Shown here: one piece after another, positions 43,066 through 55,900 of the stretch
Numbering within the stretch: the stretch's first letter is position 1
Layout of the letters: the number at the start of each line of letters is the position of its first letter
Source: Adineta vaga
Lineage: Eukaryota > Rotifera
Direction of reading: 5' to 3'
DNA length: 64,000 nucleotides
Assembly (NCBI GenBank): GCA_021613535.1
Contig: CP075494.1
Coordinates: forward strand, 2,108,001-2,172,000
The notes under the pieces: model-generated
The model's input: only the letters and a program-made list of their open reading frames with translations
Told to the model about the DNA's origin: nothing
The model's database searches: none
Made by a program: the position numbers and the translations under genes

Positions 43066-43245
43066 TCAATATTTATTTTTATAAATTCCGGATGGTGAAA
43101 CAAAAATAGGAAAAGCAATCATTGACGAAACAAGCAAAAAGAAATAGCCAAGAATTAAACGTGTTAATGCAAGAAGAAATAAAACAATAGACGCAATTAA
43201 TAAATGTTGGTGTTCTCGAATTTGTTCACGTAACATTTCTTTATA
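43066..43245 (-). pseudogene. C-terminal fragment of a 7TM receptor cut at a telomere-like hairpin
   Basis: The fragment reads EMLREQIREHQHLLIASIVL then FLLALTRLILG and ends IFVSPSGIYKNKY. This resembles the TM6-TM7 end of the receptor at 6.1-7.2 kb, where NHKQLLITPAVLLILALPRL and FVLPSTVY are the matching parts. The loop between TM6 and TM7 is missing, so there is an internal deletion as well. All earlier membrane segments are absent. The upstream border of the similarity lies within a few bases of the hairpin at 43250-43298. It is not functional. Confidence 0.65.
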
Positions 43246-43249
43246 TGAT

Positions 43250-43298
43250 GGGGTGTGGGTGTTAGATAGATATAGTATCCACATTCACCCACACCCTT
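43250..43298. repeat. Telomere-like hairpin at the broken end of a 7TM remnant
   Basis: Left arm TGGGGTGTGGGTGT and right arm ATTCACCCACACCCTTTG around a loop of about 18 nt. It also lies about 140 bp beyond the stop codon of the ART-TPR gene. Confidence 0.8.
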
Positions 43299-43435
43299 TG
43301 ACAAACACCGTATTCGAATTGATATATTATTATTAAATGATTATCCACGATATTTTATTCCAAAACATTTCCATCGATTCTTTCAACCAAATAGAGTACA
43401 CATGTCAACCGCGTTGTTAGTAGCTCTTCTAGCTT

Positions 43436-46400
43436 TTATTTATCAAGAAGAATAAGTTGTAATCTCTCACGCACAGTTTCCAGGTGTCTTATATACAATT
43501 GCAAATAAGGATGGTTGGGAGGCAGTGAACGTTGTCCAATTTCAACGGCACGTTCATACAACGGGACAGCTTCCAAGTATTCACCCATGTCGTCATATGC
43601 TTTTCCGATGTTGTTATATGATATTGCTAATTCCGGATGATTTTCAGATAAATTGTTTTGACGAATCTCAAGTGCCTTTTTGTAAAATGGAAGTGCTTTC
43701 GAGTTCTCGCCCATATTGTTATATACCAAAGCGATATTGTTGTAGGATGTAGCCAATCTGAGGGGATGTAGAGGGGCAGCTTCTTGCAAGATCTCCAGCG
43801 TCTTTTCGTACAACAAAAGTGCCTTTGGGTAATCACCGATGTGGGAATATACCAACCCCATATTGTTGTAGAGCTTATATAGCAGGGGATTAGAAGCAGA
43901 TAGAGTTTTCTGAGAGATATTGAGGCATTTTTTGTAGAATGACAGTGCTTTCGAGTACTGACCTATTTCGTCATAAATCGAACCCATGTTATAGTAGGAA
44001 GTAGCCAAAATGAGATGATTTGTGGGAAGTGCTTTTTCGCAGATTTCACTAGCATTTTCGTAGAAAGATAGAGCTTTCAAGTATTCGCCAGTGTACTCGT
44101 ACATGGAACCGATCCTGTTGTAAGAATCAGCCAAAAAGTGATTGTCAGAAGGGAAAGTATTTCGGCAGGTCTCCATACCTTTTTCGTAGAACATCAAAGC
44201 CTTCGAGTATTCACCATTGTGCTCATACATGAAACCAATATTTTTGTAAGAAATAGCCAAAAGAGAATTGCGACAAGGGAAAGTGTTTTGTAAGATTTCC
44301 ACTGTTTTCTCGTAGAAGGAAATTCCTTCCGAAAACTCGCTAATGTTAGCATACACTGAAGCGATGTTGTTATAAGCGGTAGCCAAGGAGATATTATCAG
44401 ATGGGACACGTTTTTGCGCAATATCTAGTGCCTTTTGGTAGAACATAAGTGCTTTCGAACTCTCACCGATTTTGTTATATACTCCACCAATGTGATTATA
44501 GGTAGTTTCCGACAAGTAATCGTCTAAATCGAGTGCTGCTTCTAGAATTTCAATCGCTTTCTTGTAAGACGAAAGTGCTTTCAAGTACTCCTCGCTCTTG
44601 CAATACGTGGAGCCAATGCAAACGTAGCTCAGGATCAAATCAGGATGGCTCCGGGGGAGATTTTTTTCACGAATATCCAGTGATTTTTGATGAAACAAAA
44701 GCGCTTTTGAGTAGTCATACATCTTTTCATACAACAGAGCGATATTGTTGTAAAAAGTGGCGCAGGAAACATCGTTAGTAATCAGAGTGTTTTCCTTGAC
44801 TTCCACGACTTTCTCGTAAAACCAAATGGCTTTTGAATAATCGCCTATTTCTCGATAACAAGAACTGATCTTTATGCAGCAATTCCTCAAATAAGGATGG
44901 TTAGGAAGGAAAACTTTTTCTAAGATTTCGAATGCGTTTTGATAAAAAGGGAGTGCTTTTGAGTATTCGCCTAGTTCTTCATACACGCAACCGATGAAGA
45001 AATGGGTTTTAGCGGTATTTTTATGGTTTAAAGGATCGATACTTTGAATTTTAAGCGCTTTTTCATGGAGCGACAGTGCTTTCCAGTGCTCACCGATGTC
45101 ACGATATAACGAACCTATGTTGTTGTAGGAAGTAGCTAAAGCGGGATGATTCGGCGGGAGAAATTTTTCACGGATTCGAAGTACGTTTTGGTAAAGTGAA
45201 AGTGCTTTCAAATATTCGTGCATTTCAGCATACGTACAGCCGATGTTGTCGTAGATCGCAGCCAAATATGAATCGTTCGATGGAGTGATGTTTTGACAAA
45301 TTGCAAGTGCTTTTTCGTAGAACGAAAGTGCTGTCACGTATTCTCCCATGTGAAAATACAGCACTCCTATGTTATTGTAGGAAATAATAAATGAGGGATG
45401 GTTCGGATAGAGAATCTTTTGTTGGATATCAATTGCTTTTTCGTACAAAGGAACTGCTTTCAGGTGTTCCGACATATCAGCATATACAGAGCCGATGTTT
45501 ATATACAAAGTGGCCAAGTAAGGATGGATCGAGCCAAGATTTTTGGTGAAAAGTTCAAGTGCTTTTTCGTAATACAAAAGTGCTTTTGAGTACTCGCTCA
45601 TGTGATAATATACCGAGCCGATATTGTTATAGAAAATAGACAAATTGGGGTGGCTTGGAGAGAGAGCATTTTGCTGGATTCTAAGTGCTTTTTTGCAACA
45701 CTGCAGTGCTTTCAAATATTTCCCCATGTGATTATAGTGGATACCGAGGTTACTATAACTAGTAGCCAATTCAGGATGATTCGGAGAGAGAGTATTTTGC
45801 GCTATTTCAAGCGCTTTTTCATCAAACGATGATGCCTTAGAGTATTCTCCCATGTTACAATAGACCGAACCGATGCCATTATAGCAACGAGCCAAATCGA
45901 GAGGATTGGGTGGGAAAGTTTTTTGTACGAGCTCAAGTGCTTTTTTGTACAAGGAAATGGCTTTCTGGTACTCTCCTAAATGGTTATGGACATTGCCTAT
46001 AGAGCAGTAGGTAGTGACCAACAGTGAACTGTGCGAAGATGCAGGTCCTTGGAAGCATGCACGCGCTTTTTCCAGTGAAGAAAGTGCTTTTGAGTACTCG
46101 CCCCTGTTGCAATACACCGAACTTATAAGGTTGTAGGTGACAGCAAAATTGGGATGGTTCAGAGGCAGAGATTCTCGGTTGATTTCGAGTACTTTTTCAT
46201 AAAACGAAAGTGCTTTCAAAAATTCGCCCATATTGGAATGAACCAACCCGATATTGCTATAGATAGAAGACAAATCTGGATGGTTCAGAGGGCGAACTGT
46301 TTTTATGATTTCGAGAGCTTTTTCATAGAGAAAAAGCACTTTCGAGTAATCACCAATCTTAGAGTATGTGTTACCCAAAGAATTGAACAAATAAGCCAAG

Positions 46401-48068
46401 TCGGGTGTGACGTGAGGGAGTGCTTTTTCGGCGATGTCCACTCCTTTTTCGAGAAAGGATAATGCTTTGGAGTGCTCGCCAATATCGTTATGGCAAATAC
46501 CAATGCTATTGTAGATTCTAGCAAACACAAGATTGTCTGAAGGAAGAATTTTTTGGTTAATTTCAAGTGAACTGTGACAGAACAGAAGCGCTTGCGTGTT
46601 ATCTCCTTGTTTACTCTTGATACATCCAAGATGGTAAAAGAGATCTGCCTTTACAATGTCATTTGATTCCTGACTGAGCAAAAACTGGAATATTTCTTCA
46701 GCCTTGTCCAATTCGCCAAGCTGTATTAGTAATTTCCCCAGTCGTTGCCATCCTGTTGAGCCTCCAGTCTCACATTGTATTATTGCAGTCAAAGCAGCGA
46801 TCTGCGGATCCTTATCGCTTGTCAAGGAAAGCCTCACTTTCCACAATCGTTCGTTGCCGTTGATTTGCTCCGCCGTACAGATACGAAAGACTGTGTGCAT
46901 GGAGAAGAGAATCTCCTGTTCTGATGTAAAATGGCTGACATTGTCGATGTGGGCAAATGGAACTGAGATTATTGAGTGATCGATAGTTATTTCGAAGAGA
47001 ATTCCAATTAAACTGGGATCATCTTGACTACTCTCAGCAAAAGTAAAGGAAACATCTCGATCGATGCTTGTTGATAAAAAGTTGTTGAACGACATCAGTC
47101 CTCCTATTGACTGCATGAGTTTCTCAAAGTCTGTCTTGCATAGTCCCTGACCTCGATAGACCGTTAAAAGTGGCACTTGATCGTCACTCCATTGCTTCGA
47201 AGTGAAGTTGTTCGATTTGTCGATGGAGATCACGAATGAAAAAAGACATTTTTACAATTGTATCCACTTCTTGAGCACGCAGAGCTCGGTTGAGCATGGG
47301 ATAGAGAAAACATCCGTAAGTGTACCACCAGATGGGTGTCTGTAGTGAATATTCACGTTCGAACCGTGCGATCTCTTCCAACTGGCGTTGATTGTCGCCG
47401 CACTGGAACCGGCAATAGGCGGCTAGTTCTTTGATACATTGTGCATCATTGCCGTCGATTTCCAAGAAAATCTCTTTGAATAGTTGAGTATACATGAAAG
47501 ATTGATCGAGTTTCTCCAGATTTGTTGTAGATGATTCCTCATTAGCCAATAGAAAGCTTATCGGCATCGAGTCTTGATCACATTTTCGTGCAGCTCGTTG
47601 CAGGGAATCACACATAGGACCAATCTGCGTGAAAACACCCTTCACTTTCGGCCACTCTTTTGTCCATTGTTCATGCAACGACTTGCTGTCGCAAAAGACA
47701 AAGATAGAGTCGACCTCGGGAATATCGTGGATGAAGCGTACTGTATATTGTCCGAAAGAACTGGAAACAATGACAAAAATCTTTTCGTCCTTTACATCGG
47801 TGAGATAGTCGACGCATTCATCAACATCAGTGAAAGTGTCGACGGTATTCACAATGCTTCGTAGATCAGTAATGAAATTCTCATAATCTTCTTTGGATTC
47901 ATGGATTGTAGCGTCCAACCAGATGAGAAGAAAGTTCTGCATGATGTGTCTTTTGACATTGGTGTTCACTGGCAGGCTGTTTGTGACGCATTTAGAAAAA
48001 GTGGACAATATTTCGATTTTCTCTCTATGGTTAGAGCTGCTAGCTGTTGTTAATTTTTCGTTGTCCAT
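43436..48068 (-). CDS. ADP-ribosyltransferase-TPR protein with a frameshift before the catalytic domain
   Basis: About 1543 aa if a one-base frameshift at 47188-47210 is bridged. The start chosen is MDNEKLTT at 48068. Part 1 (48068-47190): an alpha/beta module with FLLIWLDATIHESKEDY and SIFVFCDSKSLHEQW, shared with the TPR gene at 4.4 kb, then a helical linker. Part 2 (about 47200-46800): an arginine-type ADP-ribosyltransferase domain with the R-S-ExE set: VYRGQG, FNNFLSTSIDR and SEQEILFS. Part 3 (about 46750-43440): around two dozen 42-residue TPRs of kinesin-light-chain type, for example GEYSKALSFYEKALEI and ATSYNNIG. The catalytic residues are intact. The frameshift means the protein would otherwise stop at HFEAME. 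The likely role is mono-ADP-ribosylation of proteins bound through the TPR solenoid; substrates are unknown. Confidence 0.82.
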
Positions 48069-48282
48069 ATCTTCTATAATTGTCAAAGGGAAATCGTAAA
48101 AGAATAAATGCAAAATAGACAGAGAGAAACGTCTATTTATGTAATATATTATTTTATTCTTTTCCGACTCTTTTCTGTCATTCGATTTGTTTTCTCTCGT
48201 TTTGATAAAATAGGAGTGCTGAGCGAGTATTCTTCGTTCGTACGTGTCTTTGAGACCATCCACAGAAAAAATTTCTACAAAT

Positions 48283-48412
48283 ACCGCGGTAATTGACGGT
48301 TTATTACTTGCGGGTTTGAACGGTGATTCTGCACCGAAAAAGTTAGACCTTTTACTAGGTTTTTCTACACCGCCCGACACCGCCGTATGTTCAAACCGCG
48401 ATTATTAACGAT
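48283..48412. repeat. GC-richer imperfect inverted repeat
   Basis: A GGTTTATTACTTGCGGGTTT-type left part is echoed in reverse at the right end (AAACCGCGATTATTAACG). The segment is richer in GC than its surroundings and contains several CGGTG/CACCG pairs. It may be a small inserted element just upstream of the ART-TPR start. It also explains the odd extended open frame there. Confidence 0.4.
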
Positions 48413-50372
48413 TTCTGAACAAAATGAATTCGTCATATTAATGGTATATTATTTCTGATATCTATCTGATAATCTTTACCTTTTCTATGTTTGTAACCTA
48501 TCCATTATCTTAAGATGATACTTTAACACCTCAGTCAACTCAATAAATACCACTATCTATTTTTCATTTATTTTCCTCTGATTAAATTCGAACTTCTTAT
48601 CGAGTGATTGCAATCCACTAGTTCCATTGAATCATCTGCTGATGTTCATACTAATATCAGATATGATAGTTTATCTAATCAGTGATGCAAAAAACTTCTC
48701 ATTTAGACTGATATGTTTCATTTATTAGTAGATTTATAAGAATCTTACAATTCCTAATAATTTAAAACTCATTCATAATTTTATTAAACTTTCTGAGATA
48801 TTCATGTTGATGATGTGCTATATGCAATATGCAATATATAAAATCTTATTTATTACTCCTAGTCATGATTATTAAACTATAGACAGTCTATTCGAATAAA
48901 ATCATTTCTGGAGACAAATATACATTTATGGGGATCTTTAGTTGATGAACTGCGGTATTATATGTTACGACAAAGTCTAACTATTTGAAATATTATTACA
49001 GTTATGCCTATATGTAGGTCTATACGTCAGAACACATGAGAATACTACTCAGTACACTTATCTTTATTCCATCAGTCGAAAAAAAGATTTGTCTATTTCT
49101 ATCTCTGAACCCTTACTATCTCATGGATATATTGTTACAAATGATCATCCCAACGAAACCTGACTAATACCCAGACAGACAAAATCGATAAAAAAAATGA
49201 CGTTCTTAAGTTGGTTTTCTCCAACAAAACATATATTTACTACATTAAGAATATACTTTTATACGCGTAAAAACGAGGCTTTTTCTTCCCGGCAGAAAAT
49301 AGCCAATAACAACGTTTGTACGTGCACAAGTGTGTTTTTTCACGTGGTAAATATATTTTTTGTTGAAAAAAAAACAACATAAGGACGTCGTTTTTTCTCG
49401 TGAAGCGCGTTTTTTATTGATTTTGTTTGCCTGAGTATCTTTAAGATGTATTCATGTCTATTTTCACTCAATATAATATTAGATTAATCTATAACGTCTA
49501 TTTGAATTCGGTTTAATAATTTCTTCGCAATTTGACTTTCAGAACAAGTCTTTTTTATCTCAACTCATTTCATTTGTCAATGGTAAAAACTGAATCTAAT
49601 TCAATCAGAAATATCTTTTTTTTGAAATTTTACTGTGATTATATGAATGGAAATTGTTGTGATATATCATTATGACAAAAATCGCATAAAAATCTGACCA
49701 TATTACTAACACGAAATTATTTAGAACAATGATATATTCATACATAATGGAAAGATCACGGTTTGTAATAGAGAAAGTTCATAAAATATAACACCGTAAT
49801 GTATGGTGATTCTCGAATACCGCAACTAATCTATGTATTATCAAGCTTTTTTGAAACCGCGTCCTTCAGCGGTATCGACTTGAATATCTTTCCGTGAGCA
49901 TGCGAGTATGTATGTATGCATGTATGTATGTATGTAGAAAGGTTATCATTTACCCCAAATCTGGTTCTCTGAATTCATCCCTAAATGAAATCCACATTTG
50001 TGAATAATCAATGAGCTAACGTTTATAGTGGTAACCAAATAGGGATTTTTCAATTTAGGAATCTTTTTCTGAACGTTACATATCGAACACCGAGAATAAC
50101 CTAAAAATAGGAGGTTATGCCTTGCCCTACTTTCTGATCCCCAGACACATCAGTTTATGTAGTCCCTACGTAGGGACGATAAATCCATTATTGCTGGTTC
50201 TGGTGATCAGATAGGGACTCTTCGACTTAGGGACTTTTCTTAATAAAATATGTATCACTCATCTGGTGAACGGATTCACAGAAAACTATAGATCTCAGTA
50301 TAGTCAGTGAAACTATGTATCTGGTGGCCAGATTGATACAAACCAAAGGCCTTAGTTTAGTTCGTGAAACTG
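48413..50372. other. 2-kb gene-free region with microsatellite and small palindrome
   Basis: No gene was recognised. It holds a (GTAT)n microsatellite at 49906-49936 and a perfect 16-bp palindrome GTCCCTACGTAGGGAC at 50162-50177. Diverged direct repeats containing ATAGGGA, TTAGGGA and GTGAAACT occur between 50030 and 50370. Confidence 0.5.
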
Positions 50373-52160
50373 TCAACAATTGACTTCATCAATTCCTTTG
50401 GGACAATCCCAATACCCATCGCAACGTGTATATGAATTTACACATGGCCATAGTTCACAATAAGTTTCATCAGTTTCATTATTTCCAAAAAAAAATATCC
50501 ACTTTTTTATCACAAAAACCGGAAAATGGCAATTTATGAATGTTGGTTGAAGCACTATTTTCATTACTTTCATCTTCTCCACCAATACAATGTTTCCGTT
50601 TATCGTTGACTAGAAGTGATACAATGCATTTCTGTTCAGATATACATTGGAAACGATATTTATCATTCAAAGAACATGAATTTGCGGCAAGTGATTCATC
50701 AAATGCATGATAACAATCTGAAATACCATCCATAATTCGCCGTTTAGGTATACATTTATTCGTTCCTACGCAGCGCAACATAGTCGAGTCGATACAGTTA
50801 GTTTCATTTCCAGTTTCAAAAGTATAATCACATGATTGAAAGATTTCATAAACATCCTTAACTGTTGAGAAATTCGATCGATTGATATGTAAACAAGTAT
50901 AGTTATCCATTGTAAATGTTGGAACTACATGTGAACAAAGATTTTTATCACAACATACAAAATCAGGTTCACATCCATACACTCGAACAGATGTTCGATT
51001 AGAAAAATAGCCAAACTGTACATGACTATACCACATTGGAAAAGTAGGTGCAATGAATGTTGATGGACATTTTCGAAGAGTTTGTATGGTACATTCTTCT
51101 ACATTATTGCATAAATTCTTGCAATATCGATCAAAATTTTCCAACAAAAACGAGTCTGACACACACATAAGAGTTGTAAAACAATGCGAATAATGCTCAT
51201 TTACAGGATTATTCCAATCAAATAGATAGTTATACCTTTGATTTCGGTTATTTGCGCATGTTCTTAAGTTTTGTGATGTAAAAATACTAATACAGGTTCC
51301 ATCTCCACAATTAAAACTAGTATCAAGTAAACAAAGAGTATCTCCACATAAAAACGATTCATCTCTTGCACATAATCTCAATAATTGAGGTCGAACTTCA
51401 TCCGAGCCGTCAAAACATTCTAAACTAATGACTTCAATAGATTCATCCAAGAAAAATTCTTCATCTATACACATTCCATTTCGACATTGATATTCATTTT
51501 CTTCACATCGATTTATTTCTAATTCAAGACAATATTTTTCATCTTCACCATCATTCAAACAATCGATTTTTCCATCACATATTTCACGCCAATCAAGACA
51601 GATCAAAGATGGATTTATATTCACATATTTCATATGCATGTAACACGTTAATGTTGTATCTTTTTCAAACGATTGATCTTTATCAAATCTTATTTGAATA
51701 AAATATGAAAATGATTCATTTAAAAGAAATTTATATTGACAAAATGATCCAAACCATGGGAAAGTACAATTAGAAAATCGATCCAATGATGAAGATTCAT
51801 TTGTTTGTAAAAATATTCATATCGTTCAACAATATCAATAGGACTTGACCATCTCATTAGATCTGCAGATGTTATATTTCTCTTCTTTAATTCATCGAAT
51901 GTTAATATAGATGATATTGCTTGTTCATTAATATCAATCACAATCGTCTCAGTTGTTCGGATACAATATTCAACATTTTGTTGAATTCTATATGATCGTT
52001 CGTGAATATTGACACTTTTAAATATTGTTGAATAAAAACAATCATGATCAAAATCATTCGTTATCATATCTGTATTATAAAGATTATAGAATGGTTGCCA
52101 TGCATTCGAATTCGAAAATATGCCGAGAATAATGATTAGATTTGATAATAAACGGTCCAT
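50373..52160 (-). pseudogene. LDL-receptor class A repeat protein with two homopolymer frameshifts
   Basis: The reading runs through three frames: 52160 to about 51810, then to about 50490, then to 50373. Both switches fall at T-runs on the coding strand: four Ts near 51810 and nine Ts at 50487-50495. Bridged, it gives about 595 aa. It has a signal peptide (LLSNLIIILGIFSNSNAW) and an N-terminal domain ending ERYEYF. Next come CTFPWFGSFCQY and about five LDLa modules with acidic Ca2+ sites, such as CDGKIDCLNDGEDEKYC and CFDGSDE, and a last CDGYWDCPKGIDEVNC before the stop. The layout suggests an extracellular or receptor protein. In related rotifer genes such ectodomains often continue into further modules, so this copy may also be truncated at the 3' end. 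Assembly errors are a real alternative to gene loss. Confidence 0.7.
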
Positions 52161-52996
52161 TATGAATTGAGAAGAATAATATCGTTATAGGAAAAAAAAA
52201 TAGAATGAGTTTGAGATTTAACGACAGATGTATCGTATCCGTCAATCTATTTCTTTTTTCCTTCTCACTGAAAAGTGTAGTTGATAAAGCTTTTTTTCTA
52301 GCGATAAATAATAGTTAACATTGTCAATAAATGTTACCATATTGCTCAAAGATATTGAGTGTATTCATTATTCTCTAGGGATCTTTTTTGTCACACGTAA
52401 CACACGCCGGTAATGTCCATCGCGGGTGTAGATGTGGGTGTTTGAGAATGAGGTTCTCTTGTATTCACCCACGCCCTCAATCTTTATAGAAGATGAAATA
52501 TATTCTATATTCACGGATTTACAATAATTGATTAAAAATCATAGTAACCTCTATCCATTACAATATCCATCAGCATTATATTACATCAAAATAAGCTATA
52601 TGTCGTTATAGCTTATCCAGAATCGGTCTCTCATTGTAATGAATCGTTGGAATTTCTCAATGAAAAATTTACATTTCTAATCCATTAAATACCACATTTA
52701 TTTAACTTTCCATGTGCAATAAGTGTTCGTTATTATGAAAAAAAAACATCAAAATATAAAAAAATACTTTCCTCTCTCTCTTTACCTTTCATCGAATGTA
52801 TTTTTCAAAGGGGAAAATTTTTTTTGTCAATATGTAAAAAAGACGTTGGAATTTTCATATGAAACCAAACTTACCTTTGAATAAATAGAAAGCAAATAAA
52901 ATCATTTTATGTCATTATTTTCTGTTCGCAGATTTCTTTTTACCCACTGAATATTCAACCAGTCTTTTTTTCAAAGACTATATTTGAATTACACCA
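52161..52996. other. Divergent intergenic region with a hairpin
   Basis: This lies between the starts of the LDLa gene (minus) and the helicase-PARP gene (plus). Apart from the hairpin at 52422-52480, nothing was recognised. Confidence 0.45.
52422..52480. repeat. Telomere-like hairpin element
   Basis: Left arm CGGGTGTAGATGTGGGTGTT and right arm ATTCACCCACGCCCTCAA. The loop contains TTCTCTTGTATTC, similar to the loops at 27256 and 32235. Unusually, it lies between two gene starts. Confidence 0.75.
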
Positions 52997-55900
52997 ATGG
53001 AATCTGTTGATGAAACAAGATTAAAACAATGTTTAAGTTCAATCATTCAAAAAATCGATGAAGTTTTAAAACAACAAAAAAAAGAACCGCCACAAATACG
53101 TCCAACAACAACAACAACGGACAATATTACGAATGATCCATTACTTGAGAATTCAATTCAAAATAATAACGTAAATACATTTACGATCGACAATGAAGAA
53201 GCTGAAGTATTAAATACATTAACAAATGATATTCAAAATATTCTAAGAGATTCTTTACCACAATTATCAGAATTATGTTCAAGTTATATTGAAAAACATT
53301 TACATCAATATCATTTTGATTCTAGTCAACAGGTATTTACAGAAGGACTTACTCTCAATATTCTGTATTCATTTAAACATGATTTAAATGGTTTATTATC
53401 AGCTGCACGTGCTTATCCAGCTGCATTGAAAGGAGAATTAGAAATAGTAGAAACTTTTCTTAAACGTTTTCCATTATATAAAGATAAACCAGGTTTTTGG
53501 GGTACAACATTCTTATATTCAGCTTCAAAAAGTAATAATCTTCCATTAGTAAAACATTTAATTGAAACACTTAGTTGTTCTGTAAATGCTCAAAATGAAT
53601 GTGAAATGGCATTTACTTTGATCAGTGATGATAACAATCGAACAGATCTTACTTATAATCCTGATCCAAAATTTGCTTCAACAGCATTACATGCTGCTTG
53701 TTTTAATAATAATTTAGATATTGTTAAATATTTAATTAGTAAAGGAGCAAATTATTTTTCAAGAAATCAATTAGGTGAAACTCCAATTCAAAATGGTGGA
53801 TTCCATAGAGAAATTCAAAAATTCTTTAATGATTTTCTCGTCACTTCATATACAAATCTCCCGAATATGTCTTTACCAAATGAACCTGTTTTAAATTGTT
53901 ATGATCGAAAACCAACAAATTGTATTTGGGAATATAAACCAGTAAAAGGATTACAATGGGATGAATTTACAATCAGTGAACATAATATTTTATCTTCTGT
54001 TTTTGTTGTAGAAAAGAATAATCAATTATTTACTCCAACAACTTATTTAAGTTCTAATGGAGGTACATATAATGTTAATCTATTGACATTTTTACGTGGT
54101 GGAAAAAATCAAGAACCAAATCCATCCAATCAAGATAGTTTAGCATGGATACGATGTCGAGGTTCAAGTGTAGCTAATTTTGATATTCATTGTGTTTGGC
54201 AATTGATGTTTATTAAATATGAATTGAAAACAAATGATACGCCATCATTAGATTCAAAAACATTTCCAACTGTTTATGATAGTAAATTTGAAATCAAATT
54301 AAATTGTTGGTATACATGTGATTCAAAACGAAATACTTTATTAGATGAAGCAATGAATTATCGACGACGTTATCTTGATTTAAATTGTAATTTTCATACA
54401 AATTATCATGAAAATCGAATTATTAAATGTAATCTTTATGAATTTCAATTTAGTAATAATGATAAAACAATCATTGGTTTTCTTCGTTGGATACCAAAAT
54501 TAATTTCAAATACATCAAATGATCAAGATACAATTAAAGTTTTAGATAATTTTAAAATGATTCAAAATTCAAATCCAATACCTTTAACAACAAAACGATT
54601 AGAAAAATCGATTAAAACAAAGAATGAAAATGATATAATAGAATTAGAAATTCCAGATGAAAATGGAACAATTGATGATGATGATGATGATACAAATATT
54701 TCAACTGAAAATATCGGTACTTGGAGTTTAGATGATCTATTACATGATGATTCACAAGCAATGGATATTGATGTCTCATTACCAAGTACGACTGAATCTA
54801 CTGATCAACCAAATGATCCACCGGAACAAATCGAAGTGAAACAAATAGATACAATAGATAATGATACAGAAGAAAAAGCAAAATTTATTTTAGAATTTGA
54901 AAATAAAAAATTACACGAACAAGTAAGCCGTTTAAGAATTCAACTCGATGAACAATTAGAGAATGTAACTGAACATGCTAATCTTATTTTAAAATCAACA
55001 TTAGACGAAGTCGATCGTTTACAAACTGAACTTCAAACAAAATCTACACATGAAAATTTAATTAAAGAAACTTCACAAAGTATTTTAACACGAACATATA
55101 CTTTACCGAAATCAAATTTATCAATACTTTCAAAATTTAAATTAATCTTTAATACATTAAGAAAAATTGATTTTCCTTTAAAAACTTATTTTAAAGATAA
55201 TATACCCTTAATGGAATTGGATGATCAGTATGAAAATCAAATTATTCTTCGAGGTCTTGTAATTCATCATGAAACATTAGAGAAGATTTTTCAAAGAATT
55301 CAAAAACTTATTCAACAAATTAATTCCACAGAAAACGATTATAAAAGAAAAATCAATGAAAAAACTCAAAAATTCTTAAGATTAATTCAACAAATACATT
55401 CAAAGAAGATGATTTATTGGAAATCTTATTATAATTCATTAGTAAAATTAGTTAATGAACATTATAATGATGATATAAAGAAATTTTCCAAATATATTCA
55501 TGATAAATTAAGAAATTTCTTAGATATTTCAATTCAAGAGCCAGAACGAGAATTTGAAAAAGATATTAATGATTTAACAAATGATTATTTAAGAAATGAA
55601 ACATTTACACATGATATTGAAGACATAAAAATGAAAGCATTCGAAGAATTTATTCATGAACATATTATATTACAAGAAAAATCAACAAAAACAATACCAA
55701 ATAAAGAATCAATTTCAATTCTAAATAAACATATTAATAAACTTAAAAATATTCTTAAAACAGATAGGAAATATAAGGGTTATGAATTAAAACATTTCTA
55801 TATGATTGTATCATTATTACAAAGATTAATGATCTTTTATCATTGTTTTCTTTTACAATTACCTTTATTTAATGCATCAATTGATCTTTTAAATCATATT

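Noticed and set aside
43525-46979. Many plus-strand and alternate-frame ORFs across the TPR gene
   Set aside because: They are regular shadows of the 126-bp TPR-coding period on the opposite strand.
48069-48380. N-terminal extension of the ART-TPR protein from an earlier Met
   Set aside because: The extra ~104 residues run through the GC-rich inverted repeat and show no similarity to the sister module at 5.2 kb. The Met at 48068 is a better start.
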